Below, piece by piece: positions 6,777 through 14,699 of a stretch of 64,000 nucleotides of DNA. Below the pieces are notes generated by a model that worked only from the letters and a program-made list of their open reading frames with translations, ran no database searches and was not told where the DNA came from. Source of the DNA: Amycolatopsis roodepoortensis. GTDB lineage: Bacteria > Actinomycetota > Actinomycetes > Mycobacteriales > Pseudonocardiaceae. Numbering within the stretch: the first letter of the stretch is position 1; each line of letters opens with the position of its first letter. The stretch spans positions 248,001 to 312,000 of the forward strand of contig NZ_JADBEJ010000005.1 of the NCBI RefSeq assembly GCF_014873915.1, read 5' to 3'. The position numbers were made by a program, and so were the translations under genes.

Positions 6777-7226
6777 TCACCGGCCGGACGTGGCACGCCT
6801 GCTGCTCCGCACCAGCGTCATGTCCTTCTCCCGCACCGGTTCGCGGCAGTGCGCGCAGACGGTCTCCGGCGCGAGGACCTCGCCGCACGCATGCCGCCAC
6901 ACCGTCGGCGGCGGCCCCTCGGTGACGTACGCGTCGCCCCACGCCATGAGGTTCAGCAGCACGTGGTTGAGCGCGTGCCCCGCCTCGGTGAGCACGTACT
7001 CGTAGCGCGGCGGATGCTCCTCGTAGAGCCGTTTCTCGAGAATCCCCGTCTCGACGAGCTTCCGCAGCCGCGCGGTCAGGATGTCCCGGCTCGCCCCGGT
7101 GTTGCGGACGATCTGGTCGAACCGCCGCGCACCGAAGAACACTTCGCGCAGCGCGAGCAGGCTCCAGCGCTCCCCGATCACCTCCATCGCGTTGGCGATC
7201 GAGCAGTCCCTCGGTCCTTCGGTCAT
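6777..7226 (-). CDS. HxlR-family transcriptional regulator
   Basis: A 149-residue winged-helix regulator. It has the HxlR signature CSIANAMEVIGERWSLLALRE with FFGARRFDQIVRNTGASRDI and LTARLRKLVETGILEKRLY. After the HTH domain comes an extension with HACGEVLAPETVCAHC, a three-cysteine zinc-ribbon-like tail. The ATG at 7226 is chosen because the longer frame runs through the operator region. It is divergent from the thiolase/4Fe-4S operon, and a perfect palindrome sits just before that operon, so it most likely controls the operon and itself. The signal is unknown; related HxlR proteins respond to aldehydes or electrophiles. Confidence 0.88.
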   Translation of the reverse strand: MTEGPRDCSIANAMEVIGERWSLLALREVFFGARRFDQIVRNTGASRDILTARLRKLVETGILEKRLYEEHPPRYEYVLTEAGHALNHVLLNLMAWGDAYVTEGPPPTVWRHACGEVLAPETVCAHCREPVREKDMTLVRSSRRATSGR

Positions 7227-7277
7227 GCGACCAGCGTAAACCCAGTGAGTCTTGATTTCCAACCCACTCGATGCCAC

Positions 7278-7302
7278 AGTGAGTTGGAGATACCAACTCA
7301 CT
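7278..7302. promoter_or_regulatory. Putative HxlR operator
   Basis: AGTGAGTTGG-AGATA-CCAACTCACT is a perfect inverted repeat with 10-base arms, ending 14 bp before the thiolase start. A degraded second copy (GTGAGT...CCAACCCAC) lies about 30 bp to the left, next to the HxlR start. Two sites facing two promoters fit autoregulation by the HxlR protein at 6777-7226. Confidence 0.7.
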
Positions 7303-7315
7303 ACTGGAGGCAGCC

Positions 7316-8497
7316 GTGCACGACGCGGTCATCGTCGACGCCGTCCGTACCCCGATCGGCAAGGGAAAACCCGGTGGCGCCCTGCACGGGGTCCATCCGG
7401 TCCAGTTGCTCGCCCACACGTTGCGCGCTCTCGTCGACCGCAACGGCATCGACCCGGAGTTGATCGACGACGTCGTCGGCGGCGCGGTCGACCAGGTCGG
7501 CGAGCAGGCCCAGAACGTCACGCGCTGGGCGGCCCTCGCTGCCGGGCTACCCGAAAGCGTGCCCGCGACCACCGTCGACCGGCAGTGCGGGAGCAGCCAG
7601 CAGGCCGTGCACTTCGCCGCTCAGGGAGTGATGGCGGGCGCGTACGACGTCGTCATCGCCTGCGGGGTCGAGTCCATGAGCCGCGTCCCGATGTGGTCGA
7701 ACGTGCTGCCGGGCACCGATCCGCTCGGCCCCGGCGTCGCCGAGCGCTATCCGGAAGGCCTGGTGCCGCAAGGGATCAGTGCCGAACTCATCGCCGCGAA
7801 GTGGTCGCTCAGCCGCCAGGCGATGGACGAGTTCGCGATGGCCTCGCACCGGAAGGCTGCGCGGGCGCACGAACTCGGACGGTTCGCGAGCCAGATCGTG
7901 CCGATCGAGACACCGTCGGGCCGAGTGTCCACCGACGAGTCCGTCCGGCCCGGCACCGATCTCGAAACGCTCGCCAAGCTGCGCCCGGCGTTCCAGGATC
8001 CGGCCGTGTCCGCGCGTTTCCCGCAGATCGACTGGTCGGTGACCGCGGGCAACAGCAGCCCGATCAACGACGGCGCCTCCGCCCTGCTCATCACCTCCAG
8101 CGAGACCGCGGCCCGGCTGGGCCTCCGCCCGCGCGCCCGCCTGCACAGTTTCGCCGTCACCGGCTCCGACCCGCTGCTCATGCTCACCGGGGTCATCCCC
8201 GCGACGGAGAAGGTGTTGCGGCGCGCGGGATTGAGCCTGGCGGACATCGACCTCTTCGAGATCAACGAGGCGTTCGCCAGTGTCGTGCTGGCGTGGCAGC
8301 AGGAAACCGGGGCCGACCCGGCCAAGGTCAACGTCCACGGCGGCGCGATCGCGTTGGGCCATCCGCTCGGCGCGAGCGGGACCCGGCTGATGGGCACCCT
8401 GGTCAACGCGCTGCACCACCACGGCGCCCGGTACGGCCTGCAGGCGATGTGCGAAGGCGGCGGCCAGGCCAACGCGACCATCCTGGAGGCGTTGTGA
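7316..8497 (+). CDS. Acetyl-CoA acetyltransferase (thiolase family)
   Basis: A 393-residue thiolase that condenses or cleaves acyl-CoA esters (thiolytic beta-oxidation or acetoacetyl-CoA formation). The catalytic residues are all visible: nucleophile Cys91 in VDRQCGSSQQ, His349 in ALGHPLGASG and Cys379 in AMCEGGGQANATI; GVESMSRVPM and NEAFASV are further family motifs. Full length for the family. The GTG at 7316 follows CTGGAGG. It overlaps the 4Fe-4S protein gene by 4 bp (GTGA) and lies immediately behind the HxlR operator, so it is probably expressed in response to a specific substrate rather than for general fatty-acid breakdown. Confidence 0.92.
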   Translation: MHDAVIVDAVRTPIGKGKPGGALHGVHPVQLLAHTLRALVDRNGIDPELIDDVVGGAVDQVGEQAQNVTRWAALAAGLPESVPATTVDRQCGSSQQAVHFAAQGVMAGAYDVVIACGVESMSRVPMWSNVLPGTDPLGPGVAERYPEGLVPQGISAELIAAKWSLSRQAMDEFAMASHRKAARAHELGRFASQIVPIETPSGRVSTDESVRPGTDLETLAKLRPAFQDPAVSARFPQIDWSVTAGNSSPINDGASALLITSSETAARLGLRPRARLHSFAVTGSDPLLMLTGVIPATEKVLRRAGLSLADIDLFEINEAFASVVLAWQQETGADPAKVNVHGGAIALGHPLGASGTRLMGTLVNALHHHGARYGLQAMCEGGGQANATILEAL

Positions 8498-9528
8498 CCG
8501 GCAGGCTCCCCAAGAAGCTGGCGGACCATCCGTCGGTGCGGGCCGTGCTCGCCGAACCGCGGGACAAGCCGTCGCCGGTGATCGACGCGGCCTGGCTCAA
8601 GGAGATCTGCCTCGCGGCCGGCGCCGACGACGCGGCCGCGGTCTCGCTCGGCCATCCGGATCTGGCGGGTGAACGCGAGCATGTCGAGCGCGCCCTGCCC
8701 GGCACCAAGACCCTCGTCTCGCTCGTGGTGCGGATGAACCGTGACGACGTCCGCTCCCCCGCCCGCAGCGTCGCCAACCAGGAGTTCCACCGCACGGGCG
8801 AGATCATCAACGAGGCCGCGCACACGATCGTCCGGACGCTGCAGGACGCCGGCTACCGCGCGATCAACCCGTCCGCGACGTTCCCGATGGAGATGGAGCA
8901 CTATCCCGGCCGGATCTGGGTCGTCGCGCACAAGACGGTCGCCGTCGCGGCCGGCCTCGGCGCGATGGGTCTGCACCGCAACGTCATCCACCCGAAGTTC
9001 GGCAACTTCGTGCTCCTCGCGACGTTGCTCGTCGACGCCGAGGTGTCCACCTACGGCGAGGCGCTCGACTACAACCCTTGCCTGGAGTGCAAGCTCTGCG
9101 TCGCCGCCTGTCCCATCGGGGCGATCTCGAAGACCGGCGAATTCGATTTCCTCGCCTGTTCGACGCACAACTACCGCGAGTTCATGAGCGGCTTCACCGA
9201 CTGGGCCCAGACGGTGGCCGACAGCGAGGACGCCGCCGACTTCCGGTCGAGGGTGACCGACTCGGAGAACGTGTCGATGTGGCAGAGCCTCGCGTTCAAG
9301 CCGAACTACAAGGCCGCGTACTGCATGGCGGTCTGCCCGGCGGGCGAGGACGTGCTCGGCCCGTACCTCGAAGACCGGCGCGGCTTCCTCGGAACCGTCG
9401 TGAAACCGTTGCAGGACAAGGTGGAGACGCTGTACGTGCGAGAGGGATCGGCGGCGAAGGCCTACGCCGAACGGCGTTTCCCGCACAAACCGGTGAAGGA
9501 GGTCGACGGCGGCTACCCGCGGCGGTAG
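8494..9528 (+). CDS. 4Fe-4S protein, QueG/reductive-dehalogenase-like
   Basis: A 344-residue iron-sulfur protein. The ferredoxin-type motif CLECKLCVAACP (Cys196, 199, 202, 206) binds one cluster, and a later set (Cys in FLACSTHNY and Cys277/Cys281 in YCMAVCPAGED) supplies ligands for a second. The region before the clusters, with YHPGRIW-like and AVAAGLGAMGLHRNVIHPKFG segments, resembles epoxyqueuosine reductase (QueG) and related corrinoid enzymes. It is probably not QueG itself: it sits with a thiolase under an HxlR regulator. It may carry out reductive or electron-transfer chemistry on a metabolite handled by the thiolase. Substrate unknown. Confidence 0.7.
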   Translation: MTGRLPKKLADHPSVRAVLAEPRDKPSPVIDAAWLKEICLAAGADDAAAVSLGHPDLAGEREHVERALPGTKTLVSLVVRMNRDDVRSPARSVANQEFHRTGEIINEAAHTIVRTLQDAGYRAINPSATFPMEMEHYPGRIWVVAHKTVAVAAGLGAMGLHRNVIHPKFGNFVLLATLLVDAEVSTYGEALDYNPCLECKLCVAACPIGAISKTGEFDFLACSTHNYREFMSGFTDWAQTVADSEDAADFRSRVTDSENVSMWQSLAFKPNYKAAYCMAVCPAGEDVLGPYLEDRRGFLGTVVKPLQDKVETLYVREGSAAKAYAERRFPHKPVKEVDGGYPRR

Positions 9529-9621
9529 GGCCGCCCCCACCCCGCGTCCGGGGGCCTGTCCCATGCCAGGCGCCGTCCGCGCTCCCTAGTCTGGCGGCAA
9601 AGCCTGGGGAGGACCTTCCGC

Positions 9622-10968
9622 ATGATCGCGATCAGACTGGCGTTCTCGTCGCTCCACCGTCGTCCCACCGGATTCCTCGCGAGTTTCGTCGCGCTGTTCT
9701 CCGGCGCCACGATCCTGATGACGTTCGCGTCCCTTTTGGACACCCGTGCCGCCGCCGGACCGGAAACCGCCAAGACGCTGCTGATCATGGCGAGCGTCGT
9801 CGGCGGCTGGGGCCTGGTGATCGTCCTGTTCGCGACGCTGTCGACGCTCTCACTGCTGATCCGGCAGCGCGCCGCGGAGATGGCGTTGCTGAAGAGCGCC
9901 GGCGCGACGCCGTCGCAGATCGGCCGGATGGTCGTCGGCGAAGCGGCGGCCGTCGCGGTCGTCGCCGCGGCCACGGCCGTCGTACCGTCGGTCTTCGCCG
10001 GACGGTGGCTGGTCGCGCTGCTCGGTGACACGGGCCGCGTACCGGCCGGGCTGGAGGCACGGTTCGGCCCGATCGCGGTCGCGATGGGCACCGGCATCAC
10101 GCTGCTCGCGGCCCTGGCGGCGGCGACGGTCGCCGCGCGGCGGGTGACCCGGCGCGGAGCGGTGGAGGCGATTCGCGAGGCCGGCGTCGACACCCGGCGG
10201 ACCAGCCGGCTCCGCGTGGCCGGCGCCGCGGTCGTGCTGGCCTCCGGGCTCGGCTGCGGCGTGGTGACGATGACCGTGTTCACGGGGACCGAACCCGCGC
10301 TGATGGCGATCGGCGGCCAGGGCGCGATCCTCGCCGCGATCGGGTTGGCGCTCCTCTCCCCCGTGCTGCTCGGCCCGATCGCGGCCGCGCTGGCCGCTCC
10401 GCTGCGACGCGCGGGCGTCAGCGGCCACCTCACGGTGGCGCACCTTCGGGTCCGGAGCCGTCAGATGGCCGGGGTCCTGGTGCCGATCATCCTGTTCACC
10501 GGCATCGCGACCGGGACGTTGTACATGCAGGCCATCGAGAACGCCGCCGTCACCGCGCCTGCCGGGATCGCGGGCAGTATCGAAACCCTGAACTACGTCG
10601 TCGTCGGCATGATCGCGCTGTTCGCCGCCGTGATGCTGGTGAACACCGTCGTGGCGGCGATCATCGGACGCCGTCGTGAATTCGGTCAGCAGCGGCTCAT
10701 CGGTTCGACACCATCGCAGGTCCTGCGGCTCGTCGGGACCGAAGGCACCGTCCTGGTGGTGGTCGGCGTCCTGTTCGGCTCGCTCGCCGCGGCCGTCACC
10801 GTGATCCCCTACAGCGTCGCCAGGACCGGCGGTCCCGTACCGGACGCGACGATCGGGGTCTATCTCGCCATCGTCGCGGTCGCGGTGGCACTGACGCTCG
10901 GTTCGCATCTGGGCGCGGCGGTGAAGGCGATGCGCACCCCGGCGATCCAGGCGGGCACCCGCGGCTGA
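9622..10968 (+). CDS. FtsX-like ABC transporter permease
   Basis: A 448-residue membrane protein with two FtsX/MacB-type halves. Each contains the cytoplasmic motif found in this family: RQRAAEMALLKSAGATPSQI in the first and RRREFGQQRLIGSTPSQVLR in the second, each followed by two or three hydrophobic spans; there are about eight spans in total. Such permeases work with a separate LolD-type ATPase to move lipoproteins, drive cell-wall enzymes or export peptides. No ATPase gene adjoins it here, so the partner must be encoded elsewhere. The ATG at 9622 has GGGAGGA upstream. It stands alone, followed by the sigma factor gene 65 bp on. Confidence 0.85.
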   Translation: MIAIRLAFSSLHRRPTGFLASFVALFSGATILMTFASLLDTRAAAGPETAKTLLIMASVVGGWGLVIVLFATLSTLSLLIRQRAAEMALLKSAGATPSQIGRMVVGEAAAVAVVAAATAVVPSVFAGRWLVALLGDTGRVPAGLEARFGPIAVAMGTGITLLAALAAATVAARRVTRRGAVEAIREAGVDTRRTSRLRVAGAAVVLASGLGCGVVTMTVFTGTEPALMAIGGQGAILAAIGLALLSPVLLGPIAAALAAPLRRAGVSGHLTVAHLRVRSRQMAGVLVPIILFTGIATGTLYMQAIENAAVTAPAGIAGSIETLNYVVVGMIALFAAVMLVNTVVAAIIGRRREFGQQRLIGSTPSQVLRLVGTEGTVLVVVGVLFGSLAAAVTVIPYSVARTGGPVPDATIGVYLAIVAVAVALTLGSHLGAAVKAMRTPAIQAGTRG

Positions 10969-10973
10969 AGGCC

Positions 10974-11000
10974 TGTCACATCTCCGATCCCCCACGCGTC
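10974..11000 (+). promoter_or_regulatory. ECF41-type promoter of the sigma factor gene
   Basis: TGTCACA (10974-10980), 16 bases, then CGTC (10997-11000) matches exactly the promoter reported for ECF41 sigma factors (TGTCACA-N16-CGTC). It lies 33 bp ahead of the ECF41-type gene's likely GTG start, so the gene is probably autoregulated. Confidence 0.75.
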
Positions 11001-11033
11001 AGGGTTACGACTGATCGATGAAGGATGGGGACC

Positions 11034-11921
11034 GTGGACGAACACGACTGGCTGGCACGGCGCTTCGAAGGGCACCGGACGCATCTGAGGGCGGTGGCGT
11101 ACCGGATGCTCGGTTCGCTGAGCGAAGCGGACGACGCCGTGCAGGAGGCCTGGCTGCGGCTGAGCCGGTCGGACTCCGGCGACGTGGACAACCTCGGCGG
11201 GTGGCTGACCACCGTCGTCGGCCGGATCTGCCTCGACATGCTGCGCTCACGCAAATCGCGGCCGGAGGAGCCGGTCGGCGCGCAGCTCCCCGATCCGATC
11301 ATCGGCCGTGAGGGCGGGATCGACCCGGAACACCAGGCCCTGCTGGCGGACTCGGTCGGGCTGGCGTTGCTGGTCGTGCTCGACACCCTGGACCCCGCCG
11401 AGCGGCTGGCGTTCGTCCTGCACGACATGTTCGCCCTGCCGTTCGACGAGATCGCGCCGATCGTGGGCCGGTCCTCCGCGGCGACCCGGCAGCTCGCCAG
11501 CCGCGCGCGCCGCCGTCTGCACGGCTCGCCGACGGTCCCCGACGCGGATCTGAGCCGTCAGCGGGCCGTCGTCGACGCGTTCTTCGCCGCCGCCAGGGGT
11601 GGCGACTTCGACGCACTGGTTTCGGTGCTCGACCCGGACGTCATCCTGCGCGCCGAGGGCGGCGCCGCTCCGGTGGGAACGTCGCGTTTCGTGCGCGGGG
11701 CGGCCACGATCGCGAGCCAGGCGCTCATGTTCCGGACGGCTGGCGAGGGCGGAGAGCTGCGGCCCGCGCTGGTCAACGGCGCGGCCGGGATGGTGGTCAC
11801 CAAGGACGGTGTCCCGACGACGGTCTTCGCGTTCACCGTCGTGGACGGCAGGATCGCGGCGATCGACATCCTCGCCGATCCGGACCGCCTCGCCGCGCTG
11901 GACTTCGAACCGCTCGGCTGA
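11034..11921 (+). CDS. ECF41-type RNA polymerase sigma factor with SnoaL-like C-terminal domain
   Basis: About 295 residues. Region 2 is seen in LRAVAYRMLGSLSEADDAVQ and EAWLRLSR, and region 4 in ERLAFVLHDMFALPFDEIAP with IVGRSSAATRQLASRARRRL. The remaining ~125 residues (from AVVDAFFAAARGGDFDALVS) form the SnoaL-like domain that in ECF41 factors replaces an anti-sigma factor and tunes activity; DGRIAAIDILADPDRL is near its end. The GTG at 11034 has AAGGA at ideal distance; an ATG at 11025 is possible. The usual ECF41 partner (carboxymuconolactone decarboxylase, oxidoreductase or epimerase) is not next to it, which is unusual. Confidence 0.9.
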   Translation: MDEHDWLARRFEGHRTHLRAVAYRMLGSLSEADDAVQEAWLRLSRSDSGDVDNLGGWLTTVVGRICLDMLRSRKSRPEEPVGAQLPDPIIGREGGIDPEHQALLADSVGLALLVVLDTLDPAERLAFVLHDMFALPFDEIAPIVGRSSAATRQLASRARRRLHGSPTVPDADLSRQRAVVDAFFAAARGGDFDALVSVLDPDVILRAEGGAAPVGTSRFVRGAATIASQALMFRTAGEGGELRPALVNGAAGMVVTKDGVPTTVFAFTVVDGRIAAIDILADPDRLAALDFEPLG

Positions 11922-11927
11922 ACGGCC

Positions 11928-11965
11928 GGAAAGGGGCTTTCGGAATGTCCTGAAGGCCCCTTCCC
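11928..11965. terminator. Bidirectional terminator hairpin
   Basis: GGAAAGGGGCTTTC and GAAGGCCCCTTCCC flank a short loop between the convergent sigma-factor and endoglucanase genes (stops at 11921 and 11985). Pairing is nearly complete. It belongs to the GAAGG-CCCC-TTC hairpin family that recurs in the window. Confidence 0.7.
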
Positions 11966-11984
11966 GGCGTGCGCACTGTCGGGA

Positions 11985-13064
11985 TCAGGAGGTCGGGAAG
12001 TTGTCCGCGGTACGGATGCGGTCCCGGATCCAGACACCGGCGGGCTTCAGCGGAGCCGTGCCGGTGAACGAGCTGCCCGAGCAGGTGCCCGGCTTGAACA
12101 CCGCGCCCGAACGGCTGTCGTCGGAGAAGTTCCAGTTGGTCCAGCTGATCTTCTTCGACGCGAGGAAGTCGAGGTACTTCTGCGAGTTGGTGAAGTCGTT
12201 CCCGCCGTCACCGCTGGCGGTCTGGGTGCCGAACTCGGTCACGAACAGCGGGATCTTGCTCGCGGCGCGGCTCAGCGCGTTGAAGTACTCGGTTTTGTGG
12301 GACGCCGCGTAGAAGTGGAACGTGTACATGAAGTTGCTGGCGCGGACCGGGTTGTTGATGATGTCGGTCTCGTTGCGGCCGTCGGAGATGCCGAGCGAGC
12401 CCCAGCCGTGCGTGCCCACGAGCACGACGCCGTCGGAGTCCTGGGCGCGGATGACCGGGATCATCTGCTCCGCGTAGCTGCGGACCCGGTCCCAGCTGAC
12501 GTTGTTGGGCTCGTTGGCGATGTCGTAGATGATGTTGGTCTTGTCCTTGTGCCGCTGGGCGATCTCGGTGAAGAACGTCTTGGCGCGGCTGAGGTTGGCG
12601 TTCGGGTCGCCGGGGGTGAGCTGGTGCCAGTCGACCAGGGCGTACATCCCGCGTTTGGTGGCCTCTTCGATGTAGCCGTGCACCATGTCGGTGAACTTGC
12701 GCGGGTTGGTCTCGTAGCCGCCTTCCTGGATGTACATCGAGATCCGGAGGACGTCGGCCTTCCAGTCGTTGGCCAGCGCGTCGAGCGAAGCGGTCTTCAC
12801 GCACTGGCTGAACCACTGGATCCCGTGGGTGCTCATGCCACGGAGCTGGATCGGCTTGCCGGCGGAGTTGCAGAGCTGGAGGCCGCAGACCTTCAGCTGC
12901 CCGTTGATCGCCGCGGGGCTGCCCGGCGGCAGCGCGGCGGCTGCCTGCGTTGCGGGCTCTGCCGCGGTCTCGGTCGCCATCGAGGTGCTCGCGGCCGCGA
13001 CCGGTGCCAGCAGTCCGGCGGCCAGTGCGGCCGTCACCCGGAGACGGATCTTGTCCCAACGCAT
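11985..13064 (-). CDS. Secreted endoglucanase, glycoside hydrolase family 5
   Basis: A 359-residue exported cellulase-type enzyme that hydrolyses beta-1,4-glucan. The N-terminus is a signal peptide (MRWDKIRLRVTAALAAGLLA then PVAAAS). The catalytic domain shows GH5 motifs: MSTHGIQWF, an acid/base Glu185 in IANEPNN, HFYAASH and the nucleophile Glu277 in VTEFGTQ. ISWTNWNFSDDS lies near the end. There is no separate carbohydrate-binding module. The promoter region carries a palindrome, AGGAAA-C-TTTCCT, probably an operator. It is convergent with the sigma gene and separated from it by a hairpin. Confidence 0.93.
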   Translation of the reverse strand: MRWDKIRLRVTAALAAGLLAPVAAASTSMATETAAEPATQAAAALPPGSPAAINGQLKVCGLQLCNSAGKPIQLRGMSTHGIQWFSQCVKTASLDALANDWKADVLRISMYIQEGGYETNPRKFTDMVHGYIEEATKRGMYALVDWHQLTPGDPNANLSRAKTFFTEIAQRHKDKTNIIYDIANEPNNVSWDRVRSYAEQMIPVIRAQDSDGVVLVGTHGWGSLGISDGRNETDIINNPVRASNFMYTFHFYAASHKTEYFNALSRAASKIPLFVTEFGTQTASGDGGNDFTNSQKYLDFLASKKISWTNWNFSDDSRSGAVFKPGTCSGSSFTGTAPLKPAGVWIRDRIRTADNFPTS

Positions 13065-13132
13065 TCGGCTTCTCCTCTCGCGTCGACGGCACCGACGTTG
13101 GCGCGCCGACGGTCAGGGCGGCGGAGTTAAAT

Positions 13133-13159
13133 AGGAAACTTTCCTTACTATTGGAAAGT
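13133..13159. promoter_or_regulatory. Palindromic operator upstream of the GH5 gene
   Basis: AGGAAA-C-TTTCCT (13133-13145) is a perfect palindrome, and its right part pairs again with GGAAAGT (13153-13159) across an 8-base spacer, giving two overlapping sites in an AT-rich patch 70-95 bp before the endoglucanase start. This is the only AT-rich stretch nearby and probably contains the promoter. Similar AGGAAA/TTTCCT sites precede many secreted-hydrolase genes in actinobacteria as I recall; the regulator is not identified here. Confidence 0.55.
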
Positions 13160-13241
13160 AAAGGGAAGATTACCCACAGGGTCGACGGACGGTCAAGGGT
13201 CCACCACCGTCCGTTCCAGCGGTTTCGGGCATGCTCGGAGC

Positions 13242-13994
13242 GTGACGACCATCGTTGCCTTCCACGCCCATCCGGACGACGAAGCCCTGCTGACCGGCGG
13301 CACCCTCGCCCGCGCCGCCGCGGACGGCCACCGTGTCGTCCTCGTCGTCGCCACCATCGGCATGCGGGGCGTGGACGCGTCGCGCCGGGCCGAACTCGAG
13401 GCGAGCGCGGAGGTGCTGGGCGTCGCGCGCGTCGTCCACCTCGGCTATGCCGACAGCGGTCACGGCGCGGTCCTCTACCCGGATCCGCCAGGCCTGGTCC
13501 GTTTCGTGCGCGCGAGCACCGACGAAGCGGCGGCTCGGCTCATGGCGATCCTGCGTGAAGAGGGCGCTTCAGTCCTGCTGAGCTACGACCGCAACGGCGG
13601 CTACGGTCACCGCGACCACGTCAAGGTGCACGAGGTCGGCAAACGGGCGGCGGAACTCGCCGGCGACGTCCGCCTCCTGGAAGCCACGATCCCCCGCGAC
13701 GCCGTCGCGCGCCTGATCCGGATCGTGCGCCTGGCACGGATCCCGTTCCGCTATGACGTCGACGCGCTTCTCCGTGCCTACAGCGCCAAGTCCGAGATCA
13801 CGCACACCTTCGACGTCCGGCGCTTCGCGCGTCAGAAGCAGGCCGCGATCGCCGCCCATTCGTCGCAGGTGAAAGGGGACGGCAGGCTCGCGCCGCTGAT
13901 GCGCGTGATCACCCGGCTTCCGGCGCCGCTCTTCGGCCTCGTGTTCGCCCGCGAGTGGTACGTCGACGCGACATCGCGAGGCTCACGATCCTGA
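13242..13994 (+). CDS. LmbE/PIG-L family zinc deacetylase
   Basis: A 250-residue GlcNAc-PI de-N-acetylase-type hydrolase. The zinc site AHPDDE lies at residues 8-13 in IVAFHAHPDDEALLTGGTL; other hallmarks are GMRGVDASRRAELEASAEVL, LGYADSG and the second metal/active-site motif YGHRDHVKVH. Relatives remove acetyl groups from GlcNAc-linked substrates (for example MshB and Mca in mycothiol metabolism). This one lacks clear mycothiol-specific features, so the substrate is left open. GTG start at 13242. It overlaps the convergent CGNR gene by 12 bp. Confidence 0.88.
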   Translation: MTTIVAFHAHPDDEALLTGGTLARAAADGHRVVLVVATIGMRGVDASRRAELEASAEVLGVARVVHLGYADSGHGAVLYPDPPGLVRFVRASTDEAAARLMAILREEGASVLLSYDRNGGYGHRDHVKVHEVGKRAAELAGDVRLLEATIPRDAVARLIRIVRLARIPFRYDVDALLRAYSAKSEITHTFDVRRFARQKQAAIAAHSSQVKGDGRLAPLMRVITRLPAPLFGLVFAREWYVDATSRGSRS

Positions 13995-14546
13995 GCGGCG
14001 GGCGCGGTACGCGGCGGCCTTCACCCGGTTCTGGCAAGCCAGCCCGCAGAACCGCTTGATCTGCGCCTGGCTCGCGTCGAGGTACACCTGGTCGCACCGC
14101 GGCGCCGCGCACAACCCGACGCGATGCGGGATGTCGTCGCCGAGGGCCGCGGCCACGGACACCGCGAGGCCAGCCGCCCACCGCTGGACGAGGTCGGCTT
14201 CGGGGCCGTGGAAACGCAGATGCCACGACTGTTCGCCGTGGCGATGCAGGGACGGCCGGGCCTTGCTGTCGACGAGCATCCGGTTCAGCAGCCCGGCCGC
14301 CAAGTCCGGTTCCCGCCGGGACAGCGACTCGATGATCTCCCGCAGCCGCGACGCGAGATTCCGCAGGCGCTCCGCGGTCAGGAGATCGACCTGGCCGTTC
14401 CCGGTTCCGAGCGCTTCGGCCGCGGCCCGGACCAGATCTTCCCCCTGGAGCACCGGTTTCGGCCTGCCGTGGACATGCTCCCCCGTCAACGCGTTGACCA
14501 GCGTGACCCCGGTTTCCAGCCGCATCGCATGGTGCGCGTCAGCCAT
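13983..14546 (-). CDS. CGNR zinc-finger (ABATE domain) protein
   Basis: A 187-residue predicted stress-type transcriptional regulator. The N-terminal ABATE-like part starts LETGVTLVNALTGEH and contains ERLRNLASRLREIIESL. The C-terminal zinc finger reads GLCAAPRCDQVYLD, then KRFCGLACQNRVKAAAYRAR: two cysteine pairs plus the basic recognition helix, with Gln in place of Gly in the CGNR box. It is encoded alone on the minus strand. The regulon is unknown. Confidence 0.88.
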   Translation of the reverse strand: MADAHHAMRLETGVTLVNALTGEHVHGRPKPVLQGEDLVRAAAEALGTGNGQVDLLTAERLRNLASRLREIIESLSRREPDLAAGLLNRMLVDSKARPSLHRHGEQSWHLRFHGPEADLVQRWAAGLAVSVAAALGDDIPHRVGLCAAPRCDQVYLDASQAQIKRFCGLACQNRVKAAAYRARRSGS

Positions 14547-14699
14547 TCCGCCCTCCCCCGGGACGTCACTGGTTCGCAGGACGCCCGCGGTGACGCTAGC
14601 AAAGGCGGGCGGCGCCGCAAGGGCGATGAAGTCTTTCGGAGCAACGAAATCCAGCGAACGGCGGCGGGCTGGTCCACTGTGGACGCCGTCGGCCGCAGC

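Noticed and set aside
9545..9575. Second ECF41-type promoter before the FtsX gene
   Set aside because: TGTCCCA-N16-CGCT has mismatches in both elements; too weak to claim.
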